From Faecalicatena_A orotica (GTDB lineage Bacteria; Bacillota; Clostridia; Lachnospirales; Lachnospiraceae), in NCBI RefSeq assembly GCF_040545875.1, contig NZ_JBEPMR010000003.1: a stretch of DNA of 64,000 nt. The stretch is one strand, 5' to 3'. Of the stretch, positions 33,732 through 42,730 are shown one piece after another (positions within the stretch are counted from its first letter, which is position 1; every line of letters begins with the position of its first letter). The position numbers and the translations under genes are program-made. Under the pieces are notes generated by a model, which saw only the letters and a list, made by a program, of their open reading frames with translations, did no database searches and was not told where the DNA came from.

Positions 33732-34547
33732 TCACATCCCCGTACCCGTAACCAGCCTTGCTATACCATACAGGATCAGAAGGTGCCCGGGATAGAATGC
33801 GTAAAAGAAATATTTGGGGAGTGACTTTCCCCTTTTGCCATTATACTGGCTGATAAATAAAAATGCCAGTGCCCCGAACAACTCCAGAACACCATTTTTC
33901 ATCACTGCAGTCAGTACAGTCCCCCACATTTCTTCCGGATACAGTCCAATATGGATATTTATCAGATTATTCAGGCAGGCCCCCAGCCACAGCCATGCCG
34001 TACCCACTGCAAATAGTTTCCACCTTTGATTCCGGAATTCATAAAAAATGACTATCAAAAGAACTCCAAGCGAAGCATAATCCGTAGATAAGAGTTCCGC
34101 CAGCACAGCACATACAAAAACGCTTAGGAACTGCAGAATTTTCTTTCCTTCGAAATGCTCGATCAGCCAGATTGCCGCCAGACCGATGGAAAGCGTAAAA
34201 AATACATTCTGTCCCCCAAATTCAAGTATTGTACCTTCCATTGCCAGATCAAAAGGAATTTCTGAAACCAGTGCAAATATTGTGAGATTTAACAAATATC
34301 TCCGCCTGTCATGCGAATAATGAAATCCTTCAACAAGTAAGAAACAGAAAATAGGAAATGCCGGGCGCCCCAGTATCCGCATGATATAATAAATCACGAT
34401 AGCTGCCGTTCCCGGCGAAGCTGATGATGCCATACAGCTGGCCAATACGACCGCGGCCGTATGGTCAATCAGCATCAAAATCATTGCAATCCATTTTAAT
34501 TGTGTACCGGTAAAAGTCTTTATTCCATGTCCTAGTCTTTCTGTCAT
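33732..34547 (-). CDS. TraX family membrane protein
   Basis: Integral membrane protein of 271 residues with about eight hydrophobic segments. TraX proteins include the F-pilin acetylase; chromosomal members in Firmicutes are acyltransferase-like with unknown targets. Family marks are LKWIAMILMLIDHTAAV near the N-terminus, RILGRPAFPIFCFLLVEG, and the C-terminal FYAFYPGHLLIL. The ATG at 34547 has GGGGAG upstream. No conjugation genes are near, so a role in pilin modification is not suggested here. Confidence 0.87.
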   Translation of the reverse strand: MTERLGHGIKTFTGTQLKWIAMILMLIDHTAAVVLASCMASSASPGTAAIVIYYIMRILGRPAFPIFCFLLVEGFHYSHDRRRYLLNLTIFALVSEIPFDLAMEGTILEFGGQNVFFTLSIGLAAIWLIEHFEGKKILQFLSVFVCAVLAELLSTDYASLGVLLIVIFYEFRNQRWKLFAVGTAWLWLGACLNNLINIHIGLYPEEMWGTVLTAVMKNGVLELFGALAFLFISQYNGKRGKSLPKYFFYAFYPGHLLILYGIARLVTGTGM

Positions 34548-34705
34548 ACTTCTCCCCTTTTTATTCAGCTGTAAAATATAGCGCAGCAACAGTAACAGTA
34601 TATCACAACTTAAATAAGGATTCTATATAGAACGTATTTTTAACTTGTGGTATACTGGGTATTATGAATAACAGGATATTTTCTTTTCCGGAATCAGGAG
34701 GTCCC

Positions 34706-35590
34706 ATGAAAACACGGGAAACACTTAAAAAAATAGGATTCATACTCATCGCATTTCTTCCCTTTATTGCCGCCTTAGTAATTCAGGTCGCCGCCTCGCT
34801 TATAGGGATGTTCTTTCTGTTCCTTTCTGTGTATCTGAAGTCGCCGCTCAGCTTCAATTCAGAGCTTTTTTATAATGCGCTGCTTGGTACGCAGTTTAAT
34901 TCAGCCGTCATGGTAATTTACTCGATGATTACTGTCCTTTTGCTTGGAACATGGTATAAGGTTGCATCCACACCACGCCGCGTTCCGAGACGCAGGATTT
35001 CACAGGTTGTACGGCCGGGTATGCTGGCGGCCCTCGTTATCCTGGCTGCATCGCTTCAATACTTGTCCTCTTTTTTGATTAATTTTACTGCGTATCTAAA
35101 GCCGGACTGGCTTAAAGCCTATACCGACCTGCTTGAGACAGCCGGAATGAATGATATCACACTGCTGCTCGTCCTTTATTCGGTCATTATCGGGCCGGTT
35201 TGTGAGGAACTCATCTTCCGCGGTGTTATGCTGCATTATGCACAAAAAGCTTTGCCGTTCTGGGCTGCCAATCTTTTTCAGGCGCTTCTGTTCGGTGTGT
35301 ATCATATGAACATCGTGCAGGGGATTTATGCATTCCTCGTAGGCATTTTCTGCGGCCTGATCTTCCATTACGGGAAGAGCATTTATCTCTCGATTGGATT
35401 CCATATGCTGTTCAATTTCTGGGGAACGTTCTTAGTTTTCCTCATTGTAGGCAGCAGCAGTTCCTTCGGCAATATGGTGATATTTGCTGTCACCATTTTA
35501 CTGACCGCAGGTGGATTACTGCTCTATAAGAGAAGTGCCGCGGCAAGGAACAAGTTATCTTGTACTGCAGATGCAAAACTTACACTATAG
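34706..35590 (+). CDS. CPBP family intramembrane glutamic protease
   Basis: Membrane protease of the CAAX-processing/bacteriocin-processing family, 294 residues, seven to eight hydrophobic segments. Motif 1 is CEELIFRG with the catalytic EE pair, motif 2 FGVYHMN, motif 3 SIGFHMLFNFWG. A TATACT hexamer at 34651 places the likely transcript start at the upstream ATG (34664), so I choose the ATG at 34706, which has AGGAGG four bases before it. Members can mature peptides, give self-immunity to bacteriocins or act on membrane anchors; no bacteriocin gene is adjacent. Confidence 0.87.
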   Translation: MKTRETLKKIGFILIAFLPFIAALVIQVAASLIGMFFLFLSVYLKSPLSFNSELFYNALLGTQFNSAVMVIYSMITVLLLGTWYKVASTPRRVPRRRISQVVRPGMLAALVILAASLQYLSSFLINFTAYLKPDWLKAYTDLLETAGMNDITLLLVLYSVIIGPVCEELIFRGVMLHYAQKALPFWAANLFQALLFGVYHMNIVQGIYAFLVGIFCGLIFHYGKSIYLSIGFHMLFNFWGTFLVFLIVGSSSSFGNMVIFAVTILLTAGGLLLYKRSAAARNKLSCTADAKLTL

Positions 35591-35591
35591 C

Positions 35592-35619
35592 AAAAAAGGA
35601 TGCCTGAGCATCCTTTTTT
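35592..35619. terminator. Bidirectional terminator between CPBP and GerA-type genes
   Basis: AAAAAAGGATGC and GCATCCTTTTTT form a perfect symmetric hairpin with a short CTGA loop between converging genes. Confidence 0.92.
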
Positions 35620-35633
35620 ATACTTATAACTTC

Positions 35634-37001
35634 CTACTGCAGTTTTACATTCAGATAATTCCGTCCTGACAATGTTTTATTAAATACAAGAAAACATACA
35701 ATGAATATGCATCCTGCTATGAAACCAACGAGGTTAAAGCATGCCGTCAGGACAAGAAGCATCAGCCTCATAAATTTTAGTGCATATCCAAGCTCAAAAT
35801 TAGGCTGAGTATAGTTGGCAACCGCGACAAATGCCATATACAGCATGACCTCTGAGTTAAACCAGCCCGACTTCACCGAGAATTCTCCCATGACAAGGCC
35901 GGCAATTACACTGAGTGGTGTACTGAGCATACTCGGTGTGTTGAGGGCGGCAAGCCTGAGTCCGTCAATTGCAAGCTCCAGAATCAGCAGCTGGAAGATC
36001 AGGGGGATATTCACGGTATCCTTTACTGCTACAAATGCAAAAACATCAGGAATCCATTTTGTATTCTGCATAAAAAGCAGGAATACCGGTGTTAAGAATA
36101 CGGTCAGTATTGTAATCAGTGCCCTCGATACCTTCAGGTATATACCTGTCAGTGTCGGGAAATAATAATCATTCGCCTCCTCGATCATATCCAGAATGGA
36201 GGTTGGAAGAATCATTGCCGATGGGGAATTGTCCACCATGATTACGATCTTCCCCTCCAGCAGGCACGCAGCGGCTGTATCCGGGCGTTCCGTAAATTTG
36301 AATTTTGGAAACGGATTGAACCATTTTCTCTTAAACATGGCTTCTGCAAGACTTTGCTGATTCATCCTGAGATCATCGATCTGAAGCTGACTGATCCGGT
36401 TCTGCACATTTTTAAGGAGTTCCTTGTCTACACGGTCGGACATGTAGCAGAGGGCGATATCGGTTCTGCTTGTCTGTCCTGCCTCCATCATTTCCATGAT
36501 CAGGTGTGGGTCACGGATACGCCTGCGCATCAGGGCCGTGTTGAATACAATCGTTTCGACGAATCCATCTCTGGAACCGCGCAGCGATTTATCCTTGTCC
36601 GGTTCCTCCACGCCTCTTGCAGGATAAGTGCGGCAGTCTATCGCAATACAGACCTTATACCCTTCGATAAACAGACAGGTAACGCCTGACAGGATGTTCC
36701 GGATGACCTGGTCAAAATCTGCTATGATATCCACTTCCACATAAGGTATGCACTGCCGGGCAAAGGCTGTCGCATCTTCCGGCATTGCCTCGGCCGTCAC
36801 CCCGAAGAAAGAAGTCATGATCTTAAGCATTGTCTCATCCTTTGTGAATCCGTCTATAAAATAGAAAGAAGCCCTCTTCCCGCCGATGAGCATGTCCCTC
36901 TGAAGGATATCGAAACTCTCCTGTACCGGCAGTACCTGATTCATGTAATCAATGTTTTCCTGAAAAGAACTGCTGACCTTTTTCGTATCTTTTTCTATCA
37001 T
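35634..37001 (-). CDS. GerA-family spore germination protein (SpoVAF/GerAA-like)
   Basis: Protein of 455 residues. The first half is a soluble GerA N-terminal domain (RDMLIGGKRASFYFIDGF, GVEEPDKDKSLRGSRDGFVETI with the family's typical RGSRDGF). The second half has about five membrane segments (VFLLFMQNT-region, ELAIDGLRLAALNTPSMLSTPLS). GerA A-subunits sense nutrients in the spore inner membrane together with B and C subunits. No B or C gene is adjacent, so this may act as SpoVAF does with the SpoVA channel, or as an orphan. It indicates a spore-former. Confidence 0.9.
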   Translation of the reverse strand: MIEKDTKKVSSSFQENIDYMNQVLPVQESFDILQRDMLIGGKRASFYFIDGFTKDETMLKIMTSFFGVTAEAMPEDATAFARQCIPYVEVDIIADFDQVIRNILSGVTCLFIEGYKVCIAIDCRTYPARGVEEPDKDKSLRGSRDGFVETIVFNTALMRRRIRDPHLIMEMMEAGQTSRTDIALCYMSDRVDKELLKNVQNRISQLQIDDLRMNQQSLAEAMFKRKWFNPFPKFKFTERPDTAAACLLEGKIVIMVDNSPSAMILPTSILDMIEEANDYYFPTLTGIYLKVSRALITILTVFLTPVFLLFMQNTKWIPDVFAFVAVKDTVNIPLIFQLLILELAIDGLRLAALNTPSMLSTPLSVIAGLVMGEFSVKSGWFNSEVMLYMAFVAVANYTQPNFELGYALKFMRLMLLVLTACFNLVGFIAGCIFIVCFLVFNKTLSGRNYLNVKLQ

Positions 37002-37118
37002 AGTATGTCTACCCCTTCTTGTCTAATCTCTGCCCTTTACAGGTTTTGTACCCTGCTAAGCAAAACATCTATGGGTAGAATCCCCAGTTGTTCCTGAATT
37101 ATACAAAAAACAGGGGAC

Positions 37119-37154
37119 AAAAAAACAGGGGTCCGCTCCCGAAACCCTGTTTTT
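37119..37154 (-). terminator. Terminator of the nrdD-nrdG-dut unit
   Basis: On the minus strand AAAAACAGGG faces CCCCTGTTTTTTT, 30 bases after the dut stop codon. Confidence 0.85.
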
Positions 37155-37183
37155 ATACCTTTAACCAAATAGCAATATGGCTG

Positions 37184-37708
37184 CTAAGCCTGTCCTTTTA
37201 CGGTCGTGCTGCCAAAACCGCCGTTTCTGGTTTCTGTGGCATCATCGTCTACTGTGATGCCGTATTCTGAAAAGATTCCCTGCATGAAGCCTTCGCCCCT
37301 GCCGATATCTACGGTCTTCTCTTCGTTCGTGTCATTCGTGATTTTTGAAAATATATGCCCTTCATTGTCCGAATAAAAATAGTCGCTGTCGATGATTCCG
37401 ACTGTATTATTCAGCTGTAATCTGTACTTAAATCCAAGCCCGCTCCTCGGATAACATTTGAGGACCCAGTCAGGTTCCATCTCTGCACGGATACCGGTAG
37501 GCACCTTCACAGTCTGTCCCGGCTCCACAACGAGCCGTACCGGGGCATAAAAATCATAGCCTGCAGAACCTGCGGTCGCCCTCTTCGGAAGCTTTATTCC
37601 CTCGTATATTTCCTCCAGATCTGCCTCGTCCTCAAGTCCGAAGGTATCAATCCAGTCTTTTGTAAACTGTTCTAAGCTTACTTTATGAAATTTTGCTATT
37701 CTCTGCAT
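37184..37708 (-). CDS. dut: dUTP diphosphatase (trimeric dUTPase fold)
   Basis: Predicted dUTPase, 174 residues, which hydrolyses dUTP to dUMP and keeps uracil out of DNA. The five family motifs can be traced: AGSAGYDFYA, PRSGLGFKY, GIIDSDYFY, GRGEGFMQGIF (with GFMQG in the place of the usual RxAQ) and the C-terminal RNGGFGSTT arm. An N-terminal 40-residue extension (KVSLEQFTKDWIDTFG) is present compared with the minimal enzyme. It is 16 bases after nrdG, so dNTP synthesis and dUTP removal are coupled. The altered motif 4 makes the assignment a little less certain. Confidence 0.87.
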   Translation of the reverse strand: MQRIAKFHKVSLEQFTKDWIDTFGLEDEADLEEIYEGIKLPKRATAGSAGYDFYAPVRLVVEPGQTVKVPTGIRAEMEPDWVLKCYPRSGLGFKYRLQLNNTVGIIDSDYFYSDNEGHIFSKITNDTNEEKTVDIGRGEGFMQGIFSEYGITVDDDATETRNGGFGSTTVKGQA

Positions 37709-37724
37709 GTGTCTTTCTCCTCTA

Positions 37725-38216
37725 TCATGATTCGTGCAGGACGATCAGCCCTTTCTTCAGACTGTTCTGTACGTCAATTACTTTCTGGTTCTCGCTTCCT
37801 TTCCAATGAAGCTGGGTGTTCTTCTTCGTGACATCAAACTTTCCGTCAACAAGTACATCCAGATATGGGATGACTGGAAGATCTTTGATTTCATCCCACT
37901 CATAACCCGTATAAAGCCACTGTGTTTTCTGTGGGAATCTCTCCCGGACTTCTCTTGCAAGCGCAGTAATGCTCTCTCTGTTATTAATAAATAAAGGGTC
38001 TCCGCCGCTGTATGTGATTCCGCTGATATAATCCTTTTCAAGCTGTTCAAATAATTCCTTTTTAGCCTCCCCGTCAAATGGGATTCCCCCTTCAGGGTCC
38101 CATGTCACAGGGTTATGGCATTTTGTACATCCGTGGGAGCATCCTGCCACCCAGAGGACTACGCGCAGTCCATCCCCGTTGAGCATATCGTCTTTTGTTA
38201 TATTATGGTACTGCAT
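37725..38216 (-). CDS. nrdG: Anaerobic ribonucleotide reductase activating enzyme NrdG
   Basis: Radical SAM enzyme, 163 residues, which installs the glycyl radical on NrdD. The CX3CX2C iron-sulfur motif is at C26, C30 and C33 (AGCSHGCTKCHNP), followed by GGDPL. The ATG at 38216 is one base after the nrdD stop codon, with the ribosome site inside the nrdD end. The short length is normal for NrdG. Confidence 0.95.
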   Translation of the reverse strand: MQYHNITKDDMLNGDGLRVVLWVAGCSHGCTKCHNPVTWDPEGGIPFDGEAKKELFEQLEKDYISGITYSGGDPLFINNRESITALAREVRERFPQKTQWLYTGYEWDEIKDLPVIPYLDVLVDGKFDVTKKNTQLHWKGSENQKVIDVQNSLKKGLIVLHES

Positions 38217-38217
38217 G

Positions 38218-40338
38218 TTACATACTTTTCCTTTCTGCAATTTCCGCCATTTTAGCATCGTTGAGTCTTGTATCGCCTTTTACTCTGGAATAAGACAGAT
38301 AGCCGTTCATCCGGTCTATCTTCGTCAGGTTCGTGCTATTGCATACCGGGCAGACATCCATATCCAGTTCCTCGTGTCCGCAGTCGTCACAGTAGGACAG
38401 TGACAGGTTCACGCCCTCATAATATCCTTTTGCCATCGCCCTTCTGACCAGAGACTTTATGGCATCTGTATTGTAGCTGATCGGATACTTTACATACTGG
38501 ATCTTTCCACCGTTGCTCAGATTCCAGAAACGTCCTTCCAGATCCTGTTTCTCGATCGGGGTAATATCCTCGCTGACATGGCAGTGGAAACTGTTGCTGA
38601 CATACTCTCTGTCAGATACATTCTCTATGATTCCGTACTTTTTCCGGAACTGCTGTACCTGGACGCCGCACAGATTCTCTGCCGGCGTTCCGTAGATTGC
38701 ATACAGGTGCCCGTCCTCGTTCTTAAACTCATTCACTTTTTCATTAATATAATTCAAAGTCTCCACTGCGAAAGCCCCGTCTTCTGCCAGAGACTTCTTG
38801 TTATGAAGCTGCTGCAGTTCATTCAGTGCCGTGATCCCGAAAGAAGCGGTTGCAGACTTCAGCAGTGGCTTAATCTTATCATATAAGCCGAGATGGCCGC
38901 CGTAGAACCCGCCTTCACAGTATGCAAGCGGATTTGTGGATGCCTTCATCTCCCCGAGATAGTCATAGGTTCTCTGGTGAAGCCTCCTGATCAGATTCAT
39001 GTAGTAGTCCAGCACATCATGGAACGGCCTGCTCTCCTGCTGTGCCTTCGCATAGATCATTGGAAGGTGCAGGCTGATTGCACCGATATTAAATCGTCCC
39101 ACGAAGACAGGTGTGTCCTTTTCGTCTGCCGGCTCCATACCGCCCCTCTCATACCACGGTGAAAGGAATGCACGGCATCCCATCGGGCTTATGATTTTGC
39201 CATATTTCTTGTAAATACTTGGTACATACCCCTCCCCTGTCAGGCTGAGCCAGTCAGGATACATTGTTTTTCTGGAGCATTCTACTCCTGCTTCAAATAC
39301 GTCCTCGAGCGGCTTGCCCGGTCCGTGCAGGTTTTCATCATATAAGAAAACAATCTTCGGGAACAGGACCGGCTTCTTATGGCCTTCCCTGCCCTGTCCT
39401 TTCCTGCGTACTTCCAGCATCTTGATTGTAGCAAGCTTGCCGTAAATGCTTGTACGTGTTCCGGCAGAAACTGTGATAAACGGATAGTCGCCACGGCTGG
39501 AAGATACGGAGTTGAACTTATACTCCCATCCCTGGAAGCCCTGCTCCATCTCTTTTTCCAGATCCGACCATGCAACCTTTTGTACCGTTTCCTCAGGAAG
39601 TCCTAAGCCCCTGTATTTTTCTATCAGATTCTTGTGGGACTTTTCTGCATAAGGTTCCAGAATCTCATCCACACTCGGAACCGTGAACCCGCCATACTGC
39701 TGGCTTGCCGCACTCAGCACTATATCACCAATTACATCAAACGCAGTATCCAGCGTCTTCGGTTCGTTATACCAGAGGTTCCCCATCTCGAAGCCGCCGT
39801 TCAGAACGCTCTTTACATCGAACAGACAGCAGTTCATCGTATCCCTTCTTGCTGACATGTCATGAATATAGATGTAGCCTTCGCGGATTGCCTGAATCTC
39901 CTCCACTGTCAGGAAAAATTTCTTATATAATTCTTTGTTGAGTTCATTAAAAATCAGACTTCGCTTCGTGGACACAAGAGCACTGTCGGTATTGCTGTTT
40001 TCCTTGTCCCCGATGTACATGATGGACTGGCTCTTCTTATATACTTCATCGAGCATCTGGACGAAGTCCTGCTTATAGTTCCGGTAGTCCCGATAACTTT
40101 TTGCGACGATCGGGTTCACCTTCTCGAGGGCGCCCTCCACGACATTGTGCATTTCAGCGATTGGGATATCATTGATATGCATAGAGCCCACTTTATCTTC
40201 CACGAACTGGCAGATATAGTCCAGCTCCTCATCCGTAAACTTTATCAAAGCACGGTAGGCGGACTTATTCACCGCCACTACCACTTTCTGTACATTGAAA
40301 TCCTCTTTTGTCCCATCTTTTTTTACCACGTGCATCAT
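38218..40338 (-). CDS. nrdD: Anaerobic ribonucleoside-triphosphate reductase NrdD
   Basis: Class III ribonucleotide reductase, 706 residues. The ATP-cone lies at the N-terminus (VKKDGTKEDFNVQKVV). Active-site cysteines are in the TMNCCLFD region and the barrel; the C-terminal zinc ribbon is CDDCGHEELDMDVCPVC and the radical loop is RMNGYL, with the glycine at the expected place. I chose the ATG at 40338, ten bases after GGGAG; an upstream ATG at 40368 lacks a site. It uses ATP-level substrates and formate-dependent chemistry under anoxia, fitting an anaerobe. First gene of nrdD-nrdG-dut. Confidence 0.96.
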   Translation of the reverse strand: MMHVVKKDGTKEDFNVQKVVVAVNKSAYRALIKFTDEELDYICQFVEDKVGSMHINDIPIAEMHNVVEGALEKVNPIVAKSYRDYRNYKQDFVQMLDEVYKKSQSIMYIGDKENSNTDSALVSTKRSLIFNELNKELYKKFFLTVEEIQAIREGYIYIHDMSARRDTMNCCLFDVKSVLNGGFEMGNLWYNEPKTLDTAFDVIGDIVLSAASQQYGGFTVPSVDEILEPYAEKSHKNLIEKYRGLGLPEETVQKVAWSDLEKEMEQGFQGWEYKFNSVSSSRGDYPFITVSAGTRTSIYGKLATIKMLEVRRKGQGREGHKKPVLFPKIVFLYDENLHGPGKPLEDVFEAGVECSRKTMYPDWLSLTGEGYVPSIYKKYGKIISPMGCRAFLSPWYERGGMEPADEKDTPVFVGRFNIGAISLHLPMIYAKAQQESRPFHDVLDYYMNLIRRLHQRTYDYLGEMKASTNPLAYCEGGFYGGHLGLYDKIKPLLKSATASFGITALNELQQLHNKKSLAEDGAFAVETLNYINEKVNEFKNEDGHLYAIYGTPAENLCGVQVQQFRKKYGIIENVSDREYVSNSFHCHVSEDITPIEKQDLEGRFWNLSNGGKIQYVKYPISYNTDAIKSLVRRAMAKGYYEGVNLSLSYCDDCGHEELDMDVCPVCNSTNLTKIDRMNGYLSYSRVKGDTRLNDAKMAEIAERKSM

Positions 40339-40427
40339 ACAGTAATTTCTCCCTTCAAATGTGATCATATTCTATATTTAGTATGTATTTATCCCACAAC
40401 AAACTATATCATGTATCAATACTGTAA

Positions 40428-40457
40428 ATAGTACCACCACTTTACATGAAGAGTCAA
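40428..40457 (-). promoter_or_regulatory. SigA promoter of nrdD
   Basis: On the minus strand TTGACT (40452-40457), 18-base spacer, TACTAT (40428-40433). Short dyads follow (TACT-AGTA), but I cannot match them safely to NrdR boxes. Confidence 0.7.
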
Positions 40458-40504
40458 TACAAAATCTTTCACAAAAAAGGAAGAAGGAATGAGGCGAAAT
40501 TTTG

Positions 40505-40540
40505 GCGAAAAAATAGGGTGACATTTTGTGTCATTTTATG
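40505..40540 (-). terminator. Possible weak terminator after the hydroxy-acid oxidase gene
   Basis: On the minus strand ATGACACAAAATGTCA forms a short hairpin followed by CCCTATTTTTT. It lies about 40 bases after the stop codon. Confidence 0.45.
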
Positions 40541-40577
40541 CTTTGCAGGGTTGGCGCACCATCAGGCCCATTCCCCC

Positions 40578-41594
40578 TTATTTCCAGATCATATCCTTCT
40601 GTATCTCATCCAGTGAAAACGCCCCGCACATCGCCATTGTGTCTTTCAGTTCTGCCTGAATCTTCTGTACATATGCTGCAACGCCTTCTTCCTGGCCGCC
40701 GTAAACAGCTGTCACAAACGGACGTGCAATCAGTACCGCATCTGCTCCAAGTGCCAGTGCCTTGAAGACATCGGTACCCGTGCGGATGCCTCCGTCAACG
40801 AAAACCTTCATATCGCTGCCCACTGCTTCGACAATAAATGGAAGAACTTCAGCCGTAGACGGACACTGGTCCAGAACGCGTCCGCCGTGATTCGATACGA
40901 CAATCCCCTGTACTCCGGCTTCTTTTGCTTTCAGGGCGCCCTTCGGAGTCATAATTCCTTTTAAAATAAACGGAATCTCCGCCATTTTTACGATCTCTTT
41001 TAATTCTTCCACAGACTTGCTGCCTGCCGGAGGGTTCAGATTCTGCAGAAACGGGAGGCCTGCCGCATCAATATCCATTGCCACTGCAAAAGCCCCTGAT
41101 TTCTTTACCAGCTCCATCTTTTCCCTGATTGTTCCAAGATCCCAGGGTTTCACTGTCGGAATGCCCATTCCGTCAAAATTGCTGATCGCCTTTGTGGCTT
41201 CAATCATAACCTGATAGTTTGTGCCATCCCCTGTGAAGGCTGCAATACCATTCTGTGCACAGGAAGACACAAGAATGTCATTATACTCCTGGTCTGTATA
41301 TTTGTCACCATAATGTAACTTTACGGCTCCGACCGGTCCCGCAAAGAACGGGCTGCTGAATTTTTTACCGAAAAGTGTAATTTCTGTATTAACCGGCTTC
41401 TGCTCACAGATCGTATCCATGTTGATGCGTACTTCCTGCCACTTTGTATAGTTCCTGACAGCCAGGTCGCCGACACCTTTTGCGCCGGGTCCGGGCATCG
41501 TATTCTTACAGACAGCGCCGTTACAGACATTACACGCCTTGCAGTATGGTCCGATACATGTTCTTGCATTCTTGATTACTTCACTGTATTCCAT
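40578..41594 (-). CDS. FMN-dependent alpha-hydroxy-acid oxidase/dehydrogenase with Cys-rich N-terminus
   Basis: TIM-barrel flavoenzyme of the LldD/glycolate oxidase family, 338 residues. The catalytic base is in VSNHGGR (near residue 232) and the FMN phosphate site in DGGIRTGTDVFKALALGADAV. The N-terminus carries CIGPYCKACNVCNGAVC, six cysteines within residues 13-30, which is not part of the classical oxidases and could bind an iron-sulfur cluster or zinc. Clostridial members of this branch share it. In an anaerobe the electron acceptor is unlikely to be oxygen. Substrate unknown (lactate or a longer hydroxy acid are possible). Apparently monocistronic. Confidence 0.85.
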   Translation of the reverse strand: MEYSEVIKNARTCIGPYCKACNVCNGAVCKNTMPGPGAKGVGDLAVRNYTKWQEVRINMDTICEQKPVNTEITLFGKKFSSPFFAGPVGAVKLHYGDKYTDQEYNDILVSSCAQNGIAAFTGDGTNYQVMIEATKAISNFDGMGIPTVKPWDLGTIREKMELVKKSGAFAVAMDIDAAGLPFLQNLNPPAGSKSVEELKEIVKMAEIPFILKGIMTPKGALKAKEAGVQGIVVSNHGGRVLDQCPSTAEVLPFIVEAVGSDMKVFVDGGIRTGTDVFKALALGADAVLIARPFVTAVYGGQEEGVAAYVQKIQAELKDTMAMCGAFSLDEIQKDMIWK

Positions 41595-41681
41595 CTTATT
41601 ACCCTCTCATTCTTTCGTATTATCTTTTGACAGTATAGCACCTCCGAAGTAATTCAGCAAGATCCTTCACCTGGCCGCAAA

Positions 41682-42719
41682 TCAAAGGGTAATAAACGCA
41701 TCCAGCCCGGCCGGGGCGTCCGGGTTTCTTCCAAGCAGCAGTGATTTTTCATATGCCAGCATCTGTATCATACCAATGAGCGGAATCCCCCATGCTTCGA
41801 ACCTGCCTGTCCCGTCCACACAGATATGTGCGTCAGCCCCATATTGGTTTTCTGTTTCAGCAGATACCGTAATAAGAATGCCGTTATGGCTTTTCAGATC
41901 TTCCACCATCGCAGACTGCAGCCTCTCCGCCCCCGGGTTCAGAACTGCAATGGTCAGTGTCTTTTCATCGCTGAGCACGATCGGGCCATGACGGTAATCC
42001 AACAGGTTAAACTGCCTGCCCGGCAGCATGGATATCTCTGTGAAAGCCAGAGCCCCCTCCTCCGCAATGCCGTTGAGTGCGCCGTCTGCCAGAATCACTG
42101 CATTGTCCCAGTTCTTTTCAGCTATGGATTTCAAAGCAGGCCGGTAAGCCTCACGAAATGCCTGATTCTGTTCTGCCGCCGCCCTGCCTGATACCTCCAG
42201 ATCATCATCCCCGCTGTATATGGCTGCCAGCATGAGAAGGGATAAATAGAGATTGGTTACTGTACGGGTCTGGCATACACTTTTGTCATAACACCAGTCC
42301 AGAGTCAGATTGAAATCAGAATAGGGCATGATATCATTGTTGTCTTTCATGGATATGGAAATGACCGGATTGCCATAGTGTTCCTTTATGTATTTCACAG
42401 CTCTTACAATCTCACTCGTCTGCCCTGAGCGGGAAAGTGTGATAATGATGCCGTCTTTTATCGTTTCTCCATAATATACGGAATTGATCAGATAATCCCC
42501 TCCGGATATGGCAGCTGCCGCAGTATCCGGGCATGCCGCAAACATACGCTGTCCCGATTTAGCCAGCATGTAGCTGGAACCGCTGCCAAGGAATACGAAT
42601 TTCCTATGTTTTGCCGTGCTGAAGAATCCACGGATTTTTTCCTGCATTCCGCTGAGATAGGCATAAGTCTTTTCTAAGGCAATATGCTGTGTCATAATTT
42701 CCTGTTCTGTTAAATACAT
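41682..42719 (-). CDS. SIS-domain sugar isomerase/deaminase (AgaS/FrlB-like)
   Basis: Protein of 345 residues with two SIS (sugar isomerase) domains. The first phosphosugar loop is FLGSGSSYMLA, then TLSRSGQTSEIVRA; the second half contains EISMLPGRQFNLLDYRHGP, typical of deaminating or isomerising SIS proteins such as AgaS, FrlB and GlmS isomerase domains. The ATG at 42719 has AGGAGG seven bases upstream. It is the last gene of the large glycan operon, twelve bases after the YesN-type gene. The substrate is probably a phosphorylated amino sugar or ketoamine; which one is open. Confidence 0.82.
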   Translation of the reverse strand: MYLTEQEIMTQHIALEKTYAYLSGMQEKIRGFFSTAKHRKFVFLGSGSSYMLAKSGQRMFAACPDTAAAAISGGDYLINSVYYGETIKDGIIITLSRSGQTSEIVRAVKYIKEHYGNPVISISMKDNNDIMPYSDFNLTLDWCYDKSVCQTRTVTNLYLSLLMLAAIYSGDDDLEVSGRAAAEQNQAFREAYRPALKSIAEKNWDNAVILADGALNGIAEEGALAFTEISMLPGRQFNLLDYRHGPIVLSDEKTLTIAVLNPGAERLQSAMVEDLKSHNGILITVSAETENQYGADAHICVDGTGRFEAWGIPLIGMIQMLAYEKSLLLGRNPDAPAGLDAFITL

Positions 42720-42730
42720 GTCTGTTCCTC

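Noticed and set aside
33732..34547. TraX as evidence of a conjugative element
   Set aside because: Chromosomal TraX homologues are common in Firmicutes, and no other transfer genes occur in the window.
40369..40577. NrdR boxes upstream of nrdD
   Set aside because: The short dyads after the promoter do not match the NrdR consensus well enough or at the known spacing.
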